Shown: in pieces, positions 33,052 to 41,453 of the stretch
Position numbering within the stretch: position 1 is the stretch's first letter
Layout of the letters: every line of letters starts with the position of its first letter
NCBI RefSeq assembly: GCF_008704935.1
Contig: NZ_CP023692.1
Span: 3,576,001 to 3,640,000, forward strand
Length of the DNA: 64,000 bases
Direction of reading: 5' to 3'
Source of the DNA: Streptomyces vinaceus
GTDB taxonomy: Bacteria; Actinomycetota; Actinomycetes; Streptomycetales; Streptomycetaceae
Notes under the pieces: model-generated
Database searches by the model: none
What the model was told of the DNA's origin: nothing
What the model saw: the letters and a program-made list of their open reading frames with translations, nothing else
Program-made: the position numbers and the translations under genes

Positions 33052-35829
33052 ATGCAACTCGCCGCGATCATCGTGTCGCTGGTCATCACGGTGGTGGCCG
33101 TCGCGCTGTTCGGCCGTGCCACCGTGCAGATCTACCGCTTCGTGCGGCTCGGCCAGCCAGTGCCCGCGGGCACCCGCACCGGCGACCCCACGCAGCGCAC
33201 CATCACCCTGGTCAAGGAGTTCCTCGGCCACACCCGCATGAACCGCTGGGGGATCGTCGGCTTCGCGCACTGGTTCGTGGCGGTGGGCTTCTTCTCGCTG
33301 CTGCTGACGATCGTCAACGCCTTCGGCCAGCTCTTCCAGGCCGACTGGCTGATCCCGATCATCGGCGACTGGCTGCCGTACGAGATCTTCACCGAGTTCC
33401 TCGGCCTGATGACAGTCCTCGGCATCGTGACCCTGATCGTGATCCGCCAGCTCAGCCGGCCGGGCGCGGCGGGCCGCAAGTCCCGCTTCGCGGGTTCCAA
33501 GACGGGCCAGGCGTACTTCGTCGAGGCCGTCATCCTGATCGTCGGCGTCTGCATCATGACGCTGCGCGCGCTGGAGGGCGTCCAGCACGGCGTCGACGGC
33601 TGGGAGCCGGGCTTCTTCGCCTCGTACCCGCTGATCGCCGCGTTCGACGGGCTGGACCTGGGCACGATCCAGTACCTGACGTACTTCTTCGCCGCGCTCA
33701 AGATCGTCACGTCCTTCACCTGGATGATCACGGTCTCGCTCAACACCAACATGGGTGTCGCCTGGCACCGCTTCCTCGGCTTCCCGAACATCTGGTTCAA
33801 GCGGAACGCGGACGGCTCGACGGCCCTGGGCGCGCTGCAGCCGATGACGAGCGGCGGCAAGGAGATCGACTTCGAGGAGCCGGGCGAGGACGACGTCTTC
33901 GGCGTCTCCCAGGTCGAGCAGTTCTCCTGGAAGGGCATCCTCGACTTCTCCACCTGCACGGAGTGCGGCCGCTGCCAGTCGCAGTGCCCCGCGTGGAACA
34001 CGGGCAAGCCGCTGTCCCCGAAGCTCCTGATCATGTCGCTGCGCGACCACGCCCACGCCAAGGCCCCGTACCTGCTGGCAGGTGGCGGCAAGACCATGGA
34101 GGGCGAGGAGAAGGCGACCGCGGAGCAGCTGAAGGACGTTCCGGCGGCGGCGCTGGCCGAGGCCGAGCGCCCGCTGATCGGCACCGCCGAGGAGAACGGC
34201 GTCATCGACCCGGACGTGCTGTGGTCCTGCACCACGTGCGGCGCGTGCGTCGAGCAGTGCCCGGTCGACATCGAGCACATCGACCACATCGTCGACATGC
34301 GCCGCTACCAGGTGATGATCGAGAGCGCGTTCCCGTCGGAGGCGGGCACGATGCTCAAGAACCTGGAGAAGAAGGGCAACCCCTGGGGTCTGGCCAAGAA
34401 GCAGCGCGTGGAGTGGACCAAGGAGGTCGACTTCGAGGTCCCGATCGTCGGCAAGGACGCCGAGGACCTCTCGGAGTACGACTACCTGTACTGGGTCGGC
34501 TGCGCGGGCGCCCTGGAAGACCGCGCGAAGAAGACCACGAAGGCCTTCGCCGAGCTGCTGAACATCGCGGGCGTCAAGTTCGCGATCATGGGCGGCGACG
34601 AGAAGTGCACCGGTGACTCCCCGCGCCGCCTGGGCAACGAGCCGCTGTTCCAGCAGCTCGCCCAGGAGAACGTGGCGATGCTGAACATGGCGTTCGGCGA
34701 GGACGACGACGACCCGGAGACGAAGAAGCCGAAGTCGGCGAAGCGCATCGTCTCGACGTGCCCGCACTGCTTCAACACGATCGCGAACGAGTACCCGCAG
34801 CTGGGCGGCGAGTACGAGGTCATCCACCACACGCAGCTGCTCCAGCACCTGATCGACGAGGGCCGGCTGCTGCCGGTGACGCCGGTGGACGGGCTGATCA
34901 CGTACCACGACCCGTGCTACCTGGGCCGGCACAACAAGGTCTACACGCCGCCGCGCGAGATCATGTCGGCCGTGCCGGGCCTGCGGCAGCAGGAGATGCA
35001 CCGCCACAAGGAGCGGGGCTTCTGCTGCGGCGCCGGTGGCGCGCGGATGTGGATGGAAGAGCGCATCGGCAAGCGCATCAACAACGAGCGCGTGGACGAG
35101 GCGCTGTCCCTGAACCCGGACATCGTCTCGACGGCCTGCCCGTTCTGCCTGGTCATGCTGACGGACTCGGTGAACGGCAAGAAGAACGACGGCCAGGCGA
35201 AGGAATCCGTCCAGGTCGTGGACGTGGCGCAGCTCCTCCTGGAGTCGGTGAAGGCCCCGGCCCCGACGGAGGCCGAACTGGCGGCGCAGGCGGAGGCCGA
35301 GGCCGAGGCCCTGGCGGCGGAGGAAGCGGCGGCCGCGGAGGCTGCGGCAAAGGCGGAGGCTGCGGCCAAGGCCGAGGCGGAGGCCAAGGCGAAGGCGGAA
35401 GCAGAGGCCGAAGCAGTGGCCAAGGCCGAGACCAAGCCCGATGCCGAGCCGGAAGCGGCGTCGGAGGCAGCCTCTGACGAGGCCGAGGCCGAGGCGGACG
35501 CGGACACGGAGGTGGCGCCGGAGGCGACCGCCGCGGCTGCGCCCGCTGCCGAGACCGAGGCGAAGGCCGAGGCCGAGGCCGAGCCGGAGGCGTCCGCCAC
35601 CACGCCCGAGGCGAAGGCCGAGCCGGAAGCGGCGTCGGCAGGAGCCACCGCGGCCGAGGCCCAGGCCGAGACCACCGCCGAGGCCGAAACGGACGCGGAG
35701 GTGGCCGCCGCGGCTGCGGCCGCTGCCGAGGCCGAGCCGGAGGCATCCGCCACCGCGGGCGAGGCGAAGGCCGAGCCGGAGGCTGCGGCGGACGCCGGGT
35801 CCGAGGCGAAGCCGGAGGCCAAGGCCTAG
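33052..35829 (+). CDS. Membrane Fe-S reductase (HdrD/GlpC-like) with long Ala/Glu tail
   Basis: A 925-aa protein. The N-terminus has about six helices of the nitrate-reductase gamma type (haem or quinone-binding, from LAAIIVSLVITVVAVALFG). A dicluster ferredoxin domain follows with CTECGRCQSQCP (near 302) and CTTCGACVEQCP (near 393). Two CCG domains come next, the second ending FCCGAGGARMWMEE (near 658). Residues about 735-925 are an Ala/Glu/Lys/Pro low-complexity tail. It probably moves electrons between a cytoplasmic donor and the quinone pool; the partner is unknown. Monocistronic with a strong terminator. Confidence 0.9.
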   Translation: MQLAAIIVSLVITVVAVALFGRATVQIYRFVRLGQPVPAGTRTGDPTQRTITLVKEFLGHTRMNRWGIVGFAHWFVAVGFFSLLLTIVNAFGQLFQADWLIPIIGDWLPYEIFTEFLGLMTVLGIVTLIVIRQLSRPGAAGRKSRFAGSKTGQAYFVEAVILIVGVCIMTLRALEGVQHGVDGWEPGFFASYPLIAAFDGLDLGTIQYLTYFFAALKIVTSFTWMITVSLNTNMGVAWHRFLGFPNIWFKRNADGSTALGALQPMTSGGKEIDFEEPGEDDVFGVSQVEQFSWKGILDFSTCTECGRCQSQCPAWNTGKPLSPKLLIMSLRDHAHAKAPYLLAGGGKTMEGEEKATAEQLKDVPAAALAEAERPLIGTAEENGVIDPDVLWSCTTCGACVEQCPVDIEHIDHIVDMRRYQVMIESAFPSEAGTMLKNLEKKGNPWGLAKKQRVEWTKEVDFEVPIVGKDAEDLSEYDYLYWVGCAGALEDRAKKTTKAFAELLNIAGVKFAIMGGDEKCTGDSPRRLGNEPLFQQLAQENVAMLNMAFGEDDDDPETKKPKSAKRIVSTCPHCFNTIANEYPQLGGEYEVIHHTQLLQHLIDEGRLLPVTPVDGLITYHDPCYLGRHNKVYTPPREIMSAVPGLRQQEMHRHKERGFCCGAGGARMWMEERIGKRINNERVDEALSLNPDIVSTACPFCLVMLTDSVNGKKNDGQAKESVQVVDVAQLLLESVKAPAPTEAELAAQAEAEAEALAAEEAAAAEAAAKAEAAAKAEAEAKAKAEAEAEAVAKAETKPDAEPEAASEAASDEAEAEADADTEVAPEATAAAAPAAETEAKAEAEAEPEASATTPEAKAEPEAASAGATAAEAQAETTAEAETDAEVAAAAAAAAEAEPEASATAGEAKAEPEAAADAGSEAKPEAKA

Positions 35830-35865
35830 CCGAAGGCGCCCGGCGGGCACGGCGACAGCCCGCAA

Positions 35866-35919
35866 CGTAACGCCGTACGGCCGGCCCCCTGCTCAGGGGG
35901 CCGGCCGTACGGCGTTACG
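35866..35919. terminator. Long perfect hairpin after the Fe-S reductase gene
   Basis: 25-bp perfectly paired arms (35866-35890 with 35895-35919; core GGCCGGCCCCCT) and a 4-base GCTC loop, 37 bases past the stop. Confidence 0.9.
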
Positions 35920-36033
35920 GGGTCCGGGGTCCGGGGGCGGAGCCCCCGGTTTCGGGAAGGGGCGGGGCGGGGGAAAGGCCCGCGCAGCGGCACACCGCAG
36001 CGGCCCACCCCGGCCCCCACCCGACGCGGCCCG

Positions 36034-37120
36034 TCAGGACCGGCCGGCCCGCCCCCGCTTCAGCAGGGCGAAGCCCAGCCCCGCCGCCCCCGCGGCAGCC
36101 ATCCCGCCGCCCGCGGCGACCAGCATCGGGGTGTCACCCTTCGAGGTCCCGGAACCGGCATCGGCCCCCTCCGCCCCGGCCTTCACGCCGCCCTGCGGCA
36201 CGACACGGTCCGTCCCCTCCACCCGGTCCACCCGGTCCGCCGCAGGCTTCACGGCCTTCGAGGCCCCCGGGCGCTCGGCCGCGTACTTCTCGATCAGCTT
36301 CCCGTCGAACCCGTACACCCAGCTGCTCCCCCCGCCCTTCCCGTCGATGACGACGAACTTCACGCGCTTCCCGTCCTGGACGATCCGGTAAGTCCAGCCG
36401 TCGTTCTGCGCGCTGGGGTGCTTCAGGTCGACCGTCCCGAGCAGGTTCCCGTTCGGCACGGAGATCTCGACGCGCTTGCCGCGCGGCCCGTCGACCAGCT
36501 TCGCGATCCGCCCGTCCGGCATGGTGACCCGTACCGAGGTCTCCTTCTTGAGCTGGTGCTTCGGCTTCTCGACGGGCTCGTGCTTCTCCAGCGGCTTCGG
36601 CCGCGGCTTCGGCTTCTGCTCTCCCTCCACCCACGAGGTCACGGTCCCGTTCGGCCGCAGCACTACGTGCATGCCGTTGTTCTGCCCGTACGCGGGGTTG
36701 CCGCCCTTGCTGACCAGCGTGTCCAGCTTCGTCGACCCGGAGAAGACCTCGGCCCTCGAAGTGGCCCGCGCCGATCTTGTAGACCTTGGCGATCGAGCCG
36801 TCCGCGAGCTTGACCGTGGTCACGAAGGCCCGCTCTGCCGTCGGCGCGGTCGGGTCCACTTGCGGGACGGACGGGTCGACGGCCGGCTCGGTGACGGGCT
36901 TGTCCTCCCCCACCGGCTTGCCCTCCCCCACGGGCCGCTCCTTGGCGGGCTCCTCCTTGACCGGCTCCTCCTTGACCGGCTGCTCGACCCCCGGCAGAAC
37001 CTCCGCCTCAGGGCCGGTCGGCGAGTCCGCGAACGCTGATCCGACCGGGAGGGCCAGTACGGCGGCCGCGCCCGTGAAGACTGCGGCGGTACGAAGGGTG
37101 GTGCGGCGGGTGCTGCGCAT
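36034..37120 (-). pseudogene. Frameshifted secreted, C-terminally anchored surface protein gene
   Basis: Two parts in different frames. The 5' part (from ATG 37120) gives a signal peptide (MRSTRRTTLRTAAVFTGAAA, cut near AFADS) and Pro/Glu/Lys-rich repeats (VKEEPVKEEPAKERPVGEGK). The 3' part (36034 to about 36750) gives PNGTVTSWVEG, a Lys/Pro linker, a beta-rich domain and a C-terminal helix with KRGRAGRS. Reading frames meet at a CCC run (plus strand 36753-36755): removing one C restores FEAEVFSGSTKLDTLV. It looks like one protein of about 360 aa broken by a single-base insertion, or an assembly error. Confidence 0.75.
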
Positions 37121-37383
37121 GTGGAGGCTCTTCTCGTACTCGTGGCTCGTAACTCGTAACGCGTGACGTACGCCCCGGAGGCGACACACCCGAAGCTACG
37201 GACCCGATATCTACGTATTCCGTCGAAGATGTAACGAACCCCCGCAGACTCCCCACCAACCAGGTAAACCACGCAAATCCGCCCATTAGGGATCCCCTAG
37301 GGGATGTCACAGCTCAGCCGCAAAGGGCCCTTATTCCGGCAGCCCGCCCACCACGGCTCCCGGGACCAGGTACGTTCGATCAC

Positions 37384-38298
37384 GTGGCTGGATTCAGGAT
37401 CGGACGCGGCCGGGACAACAACCGCGCTCCCCAACAACCCCCGCGGCAGCAGCCGTACGGACAGCAGCAGCAACCGCAGCAGGCGCCGTACGGTCAACAG
37501 CCCTACCCTCCCCAGCAGCAGTGGCCTCAGCAGCCCGCCGCCGGAGGCCACGGCGAGCCCGAGTACTTCGACCCGCACGAGCAGCAGCCGTACGGACGGC
37601 AGCAACCCCCTTACGGCCAGGGCGGCCAGGGCGGCCACGGCGGCGGCTCGTACGCGAACGACAACCCGGGGCACACCCAGGTCTTCGCCTACGGCGAGGA
37701 CCCCTACAGCCAGGGCGCGACGTACCACGCGGGCGCCGCGGCGGCCGCACCGGCGGGCCCGCGGCTGCCGTGGAAGGAACTCCTGCGCGGCATCGTGATG
37801 CGGCCGGGGCCGACGTTCCTGCAGATGCGCGACTACGCCGTCTGGGGCCCGGCGCTGATCGTGACCTTCCTCTACGGCCTGCTCGCGGTCTTCGGCCTCG
37901 ACGACGCCCGTGAGGACGTCATGAAGGCCACCCTCCCCAACGCCGTCCCGATCGTCCTCAGCGCCGGCGTGGCCTTCGTCATCTGCGGCCTGATCCTGGG
38001 CGCGGTCACGCACACCCTGGCCCGCCAGCTGGGAGGCGACGGCGCATGGCAGCCGACCGTGGGCCTGTCGATGCTGGTCATGTCCATCACGGACGCGCCG
38101 CGACTGCTCTTCGCCGTGTTCCTGGGCGGGGACAACATGTTCGTGCAGGTGCTGGGCTGGGCCACGTGGGTGGCGGCCGGTGCCCTGTTCACCTCGCTCG
38201 TCAGCAAGTCGCACGACCTGCCGTGGCCGAAGGCCCTGGGCGCGTCCGCGATCCAGCTGGTCGCACTGCTGTCGATCATCAAGCTGGGCACGCTGTAG
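37384..38298 (+). CDS. Yip1 family membrane protein with Gln/Pro-rich N-terminus
   Basis: A 304-aa protein. Residues 1-120 are a disordered Gln/Pro/Gly/Tyr-rich region (PYGQQQQPQQAPYGQQPYPP). Residues about 130-304 form a Yip1-type domain with five helices (GPALIVTFLYGLLAVFGL, AVPIVLSAGVAFVICGLILG, LSMLVMSITDAPRLLFAVFL, QVLGWATWVAAGALFTSLV, AIQLVALLSIIKLGTL). Function in bacteria is not established. GTG start at 37384. The 263-bp region upstream to 37121 contains no gene. Confidence 0.83.
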   Translation: MAGFRIGRGRDNNRAPQQPPRQQPYGQQQQPQQAPYGQQPYPPQQQWPQQPAAGGHGEPEYFDPHEQQPYGRQQPPYGQGGQGGHGGGSYANDNPGHTQVFAYGEDPYSQGATYHAGAAAAAPAGPRLPWKELLRGIVMRPGPTFLQMRDYAVWGPALIVTFLYGLLAVFGLDDAREDVMKATLPNAVPIVLSAGVAFVICGLILGAVTHTLARQLGGDGAWQPTVGLSMLVMSITDAPRLLFAVFLGGDNMFVQVLGWATWVAAGALFTSLVSKSHDLPWPKALGASAIQLVALLSIIKLGTL

Positions 38299-38317
38299 GA
38301 CCCGCGCACCACGCACC

Positions 38318-38362
38318 ACGAGGGAGGGCCCCGGCGCACGACGCGCCGGGGCCCTCCCTCGT
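38318..38362. terminator. Bidirectional hairpin between Yip1-like gene and phosphoribosyltransferase gene
   Basis: 20-bp perfect arms (38318-38337 and 38343-38362; GAGGGAGGGCCCCGGCGC core) with a 5-base loop, between convergent genes. Confidence 0.88.
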
Positions 38363-38385
38363 ACTCACCCGTACTCACTCACCTG

Positions 38386-38886
38386 TCAGGCGTCGAGAAC
38401 CTGACCCTCACGCTTCACGACGGGCGGCTCGACCGACCACGGGAAGTTGATCCACTCGTCGGTCTTCTTCCACACGTACTCGCACTTCACGAGCGAGTGC
38501 GACTTCTCGTAGATCACGGCGGAACGGACCTCGGCGACGTGGCCCAGGCAGAAGTCGTGGACGAGCTTCAGCGTCTTGCCGGTGTCGGCCACGTCATCGG
38601 CGATGAGGACCTTCTTGTTCGTGAAGTCGATCGCCTCGGGCACGGGCGCCAGCATGACCGGCATTTCCAACGTGGTCCCGACACCCGTGTAGAACTCGAC
38701 GTTCACCAGGTGGATGTTCTTGCAGTCGAGCGCGTACGCCAGACCGCCGGCGACGAAGACGCCGCCCCGGGCGATGCTGAGGATGATGTCGGGCTCGTAG
38801 CCGTCATCGGCGATGGTCTGCGCGAGCTCGCGCACCGCCCGCCCGAATCCCTCGTAGTTCAGGTTCTCTCGTACGACGCCGCTCAT
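38386..38886 (-). CDS. Phosphoribosyltransferase (xanthine/hypoxanthine type)
   Basis: A 166-aa type I PRTase. IILSIARGGVFVAGGLAYALD is the purine-PRTase hood region and VLIADDVADTGKTLKLV is the PRPP-binding motif. WKKTDEWINFPW near the C-terminus is typical of the Gpt-like/archaeal-type branch. It probably salvages a purine base (hypoxanthine, guanine or xanthine). Its ATG at 38886 overlaps the dcd stop (ATGA at 38883-38886), so it forms a nucleotide-salvage operon with dcd. Confidence 0.92.
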   Translation of the reverse strand: MSGVVRENLNYEGFGRAVRELAQTIADDGYEPDIILSIARGGVFVAGGLAYALDCKNIHLVNVEFYTGVGTTLEMPVMLAPVPEAIDFTNKKVLIADDVADTGKTLKLVHDFCLGHVAEVRSAVIYEKSHSLVKCEYVWKKTDEWINFPWSVEPPVVKREGQVLDA

Positions 38887-39470
38887 GCCTCGTGCCTCAC
38901 CTGGGTGCGGTGGAAGTTCTGGAAGGAGCGCGAGGCCGTGGGGCCGCGCTGACCCTGGTACCGCGATCCGTACCGCTCACTCCCGTAGGGGTACTCGGCG
39001 GGCGAGCTGAGCCGGAACATGCACAGCTGCCCGATCTTCATGCCGGGCCACAGCTTGATGGGGAGGGTGGCCAGGTTCGACAGCTCAAGCGTGACGTGGC
39101 CCGAGAAACCGGGGTCGATGAACCCGGCGGTCGAATGCGTCACCAGCCCCAGGCGGCCCAGGCTGGACTTCCCCTCCAGTCTGGAGGCGATGTCGTCGGG
39201 CAGCGAGACGACCTCGTAGGTCGAGGCGAGCACGAACTCACCGGGGTGGAGGATGAAGGCCTCGTCCCCCTCCGGCTCGACCATGCGGGTCAGGTCGGGC
39301 TGCTCGACGGCGGGGTCGATGTGCGCGTAGCGGTGGTTCTCGAACACCCGGAAAAAGCGGTCGAGACGTACATCGATGCTGGAGGGCTGCACCATCGATT
39401 CCTCGAACGGGTCGATGCGAACCCGTCCGCTGTCGATCTCGGCCCGGATGTCTTTGTCTGAGAGAAGCAC
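38883..39470 (-). CDS. dcd: dCTP deaminase
   Basis: A 195-aa enzyme converting dCTP to dUTP (or, in bifunctional forms, dUMP). LLSDKDIRAEIDSGRVRIDPF at the N-terminus, QPSSIDVRLDRFFRVF, LEGKSSLGRLGLVTHSTAGFIDPGFSGHVTLELSN (catalytic Ser/Arg/Glu region) and MKIGQLCMFRLSSPAE are all family motifs. GTG start at 39470 (VLLSDKD), the family start; no long open frame upstream is credible. First gene of the operon with the phosphoribosyltransferase. Confidence 0.96.
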   Translation of the reverse strand: MLLSDKDIRAEIDSGRVRIDPFEESMVQPSSIDVRLDRFFRVFENHRYAHIDPAVEQPDLTRMVEPEGDEAFILHPGEFVLASTYEVVSLPDDIASRLEGKSSLGRLGLVTHSTAGFIDPGFSGHVTLELSNLATLPIKLWPGMKIGQLCMFRLSSPAEYPYGSERYGSRYQGQRGPTASRSFQNFHRTQVRHEA

Positions 39471-39538
39471 GTCCCGAGGATACGCAGTGCGCACGGGCCA
39501 CCCCCAATCGAGAGCGGCGCCGCGCGCCCCGCGGACCG

Positions 39539-39709
39539 CTATCGCTTGACGGCCGCCGACCCGACGGGCACGGCGTGCCTCAGCCGCGCACACCGCGGGC
39601 ACCGCAGCAGCCGCCCGGGCCCGATCCGGCCGGCACCGAGGTGCTGCAGCGGAAACGAAGCGGTACTGAAAACGTGCCCTTCGGCACAACGGACGACGGT
39701 GTTCTCCAT
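39539..39709 (-). CDS. Small zinc-ribbon-like protein
   Basis: A 56-aa protein. MENTVVRCAEGHVFSTASFP, then LLRCPRCARLRHAVPV: one CxxxH and one CPRC pair make a likely four-ligand zinc site. Small paralogues of this type are common in Streptomyces with no known role. It lies between dcd and the tRNA-Gly gene. Start chosen at ATG 39709. Confidence 0.7.
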   Translation of the reverse strand: MENTVVRCAEGHVFSTASFPLQHLGAGRIGPGRLLRCPRCARLRHAVPVGSAAVKR

Positions 39710-39955
39710 CGAGTCCCTTTCCCCAACCTGCCGTACTGCGACGAATCGCCACATTAGGGGATGATCGCGACCCGCTCCAGCCGCCACTCCAACACCGCCG
39801 GCGCACCACGACGCACGCGTACGTTACGCCCCAACTCCCGCCCCCACGACTGTCGGTGCACCCCACACACGACGACGACCCCGCGGCCGATTCACCGGGG
39901 GTCGATCATGGGGTAGAGTGTCCAAAGATACCGCTCCAGGCAACTGGAACGTTAT

Positions 39956-40029
39956 GCGGATGTAGTTTAATGGTAGAACATGAGCTTCCCAAGCTTATAG
40001 CGCGGGTTCGATTCCCGTCATCCGCTCCA
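39956..40029 (+). tRNA. tRNA-Gly (anticodon CCC)
   Basis: The cloverleaf closes: acceptor GCGGATG with CATCCGC, anticodon loop TTCCCAA (CCC, positions 39988-39990), T-arm GCGGGTTCGATTCCCGT, discriminator T and an encoded CCA. It reads GGG glycine codons. It is the attachment site of the integrated element; the last 44 bases are the left att core, so the tRNA remains intact after integration. Confidence 0.97.
39986..40029 (+). repeat. attL: attL core (3' end of tRNA-Gly)
   Basis: 44 bases from the anticodon loop to CCA, identical to 52330-52373 and about 89% identical to 54794-54836. Integrase crossover occurs within this core. Confidence 0.93.
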
Positions 40030-40033
40030 AAGC

Positions 40034-40062
40034 AAAGCCCCAGGTCAACGACCCGGGGCTTT
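40034..40062 (+). terminator. Hairpin after tRNA-Gly, with related copies after the other att cores
   Basis: 13-bp arms (AAAGCCCCAGGTC against GACCCGGGGCTTT, one mismatch) ending in TTTT. Related hairpins follow the att copies at about 52377-52405 and 54842-54870, each followed by TTGCCTAGACCT. Confidence 0.8.
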
Positions 40063-40080
40063 TGTGTTGCCTAGACCTCT

Positions 40081-41241
40081 CTACCGTTCCCGTGCCAGAT
40101 CCGTGCCAGATGCTTGCTCGGCGGCCTTGGCCCGCAGGCTCTGGACCCGGGCATCGATACCGGCGGCGACCTCCCGCTGACGCTCAAGGTTCGAGTGCTG
40201 GTAGATCATTGCCGCCTTCTCCGAGGACTGGCCGGCCCGCACCATCGTGTCCTTGAGGGTGGCGCCCGACTGCGTCGAGAGGGTGTGCCCGGTGTGACGA
40301 AGGTCGTAGAAGGTGAACGTCTCCGGCAGCCCTGCCGCCTTACGCGCCTTCTTCCACTTCCGACCGAACGTCGTACGCCGGAACGGTGCTCCCCGCTCCC
40401 CCACGAAGAGCAGCCCATCCGGCTTCTGCTCGGCGTACAGGTACATGTGCGTCTTGAGATCGCCCGCCATGAAGCGCGGCAGAACGATGAACCGCTTACC
40501 CGCCTCGCTCTTGGTCTCACCGGGCGCACGCCGACCGGTGTTGAGCTCCGGCTCGGCGCGACGCACCCAGACTCCGCAGTTCACAAGGTCAACGTCCGGG
40601 CGACGCAGCCCCGCTTGCTCCTCGGGCCGAGCCGGACCGTACGCGGCGATGTAGACCATCAACCGCCAGCGCGCCCCCATGGCCTTGGCGAGGGCATCGA
40701 CCTGGTCCACGGTGGCGGTGGACCGCTCGGCAGGCGACTCCTTGCCCGCGCCCTTGATCCGGCAGGGGTTCCGCCTGATCAACTCGTCGTCCTCGGCGGT
40801 CCCCATGATCCCGCTCAGCAACCGGTACGACTTGGCGACGGTCGTACCTCCGGTGACCTTGAGGCACTCGGCTCGCCAGGTGCGGACCCGGGGCGGGGTG
40901 ATCTCGTCGAGGTCGTACTCCTCGAAGGCCGGCAGGATGTGGAGCCGCAGTAGCCGCCGGTACAACTCGTCGGTTGTGGCGCCAACCCCCCGCTCATCCA
41001 CCCACTGAAGCGCGTACTCCTTGAAGTTGACCGCGCCCGCGTCCGGGTCCCGCCAATCCCCCTTATTGATCTCGGTCTGCTTCTCGGCAAGCCAGTCATC
41101 GGCGTCCCGTGAGGTCGCGAAAGTCTCGGGAGCCGGTCTCATGACCCCATCTGGCCCCGGATAGCGAGCCTGGAACCGCCCGGACGGCAATTTCCGAATG
41201 GCGCCGAACACGCGCTTCCGGCCTTTGCGGTTACCACCCAC
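40081..41241 (-). CDS. int: Tyrosine site-specific integrase
   Basis: A 386-aa recombinase that integrates and excises the element at tRNA-Gly. An N-terminal AP2-like/arm-binding region (GRFQARYPGPDG), a SAM-like core-binding domain (about 70-170), and a catalytic domain with R205 (GPARPEEQAG), YDLRHTGHT (R315, H316) and nucleophile Y347 (MIYQHSNLERQ). The usual first His of HxxR is Tyr here (Y312). GTG start sharing one base with the xis stop. It ends 52 bases from the att core. Confidence 0.95.
   Translation of the reverse strand: MGGNRKGRKRVFGAIRKLPSGRFQARYPGPDGVMRPAPETFATSRDADDWLAEKQTEINKGDWRDPDAGAVNFKEYALQWVDERGVGATTDELYRRLLRLHILPAFEEYDLDEITPPRVRTWRAECLKVTGGTTVAKSYRLLSGIMGTAEDDELIRRNPCRIKGAGKESPAERSTATVDQVDALAKAMGARWRLMVYIAAYGPARPEEQAGLRRPDVDLVNCGVWVRRAEPELNTGRRAPGETKSEAGKRFIVLPRFMAGDLKTHMYLYAEQKPDGLLFVGERGAPFRRTTFGRKWKKARKAAGLPETFTFYDLRHTGHTLSTQSGATLKDTMVRAGQSSEKAAMIYQHSNLERQREVAAGIDARVQSLRAKAAEQASGTDLARER
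40092..40109. repeat. Paired GTGCCAG repeat, probable integrase arm site (left)
   Basis: GTGCCAG-ATCC-GTGCCAG, 62 bases from the attL core, inside the 3' end of int. The same pair recurs near the other att copies and the integrase relic. Confidence 0.65.
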
Positions 41242-41453
41242 TAGGCAGCCCTCCGAAAGCGCGACCGCTGCGGCCGACGCGGCTCGACGGTGTGGGCAGC
41301 GATGTACTCCTGTACGGCGCTCTCCGGAATCCGCACGTGGGTGCCGACCTTGACGTACCGGATGCGCCGCTCGGCGACGAGCCGCCGGGGGAACCGCACG
41401 GTGGTGCCGAGGAGTTCGGCGACCTGGACGACGCTGAGGTAGCGCTCATTCAT
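41241..41453 (-). CDS. xis: Excisionase (MerR/AlpA-type HTH)
   Basis: A 70-aa DNA-binding protein. MNERYLSVVQVAELLGTTVRFPRRLVAERRIRYVKVG is the compact winged helix of AICE excisionases (helix domain 17 type); VRIPESAVQEYIAAHTV completes it. It directs the integrase toward excision. It overlaps rep by 8 bases and int by 1 base, so rep-xis-int form one operon. Confidence 0.92.
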   Translation of the reverse strand: MNERYLSVVQVAELLGTTVRFPRRLVAERRIRYVKVGTHVRIPESAVQEYIAAHTVEPRRPQRSRFRRAA

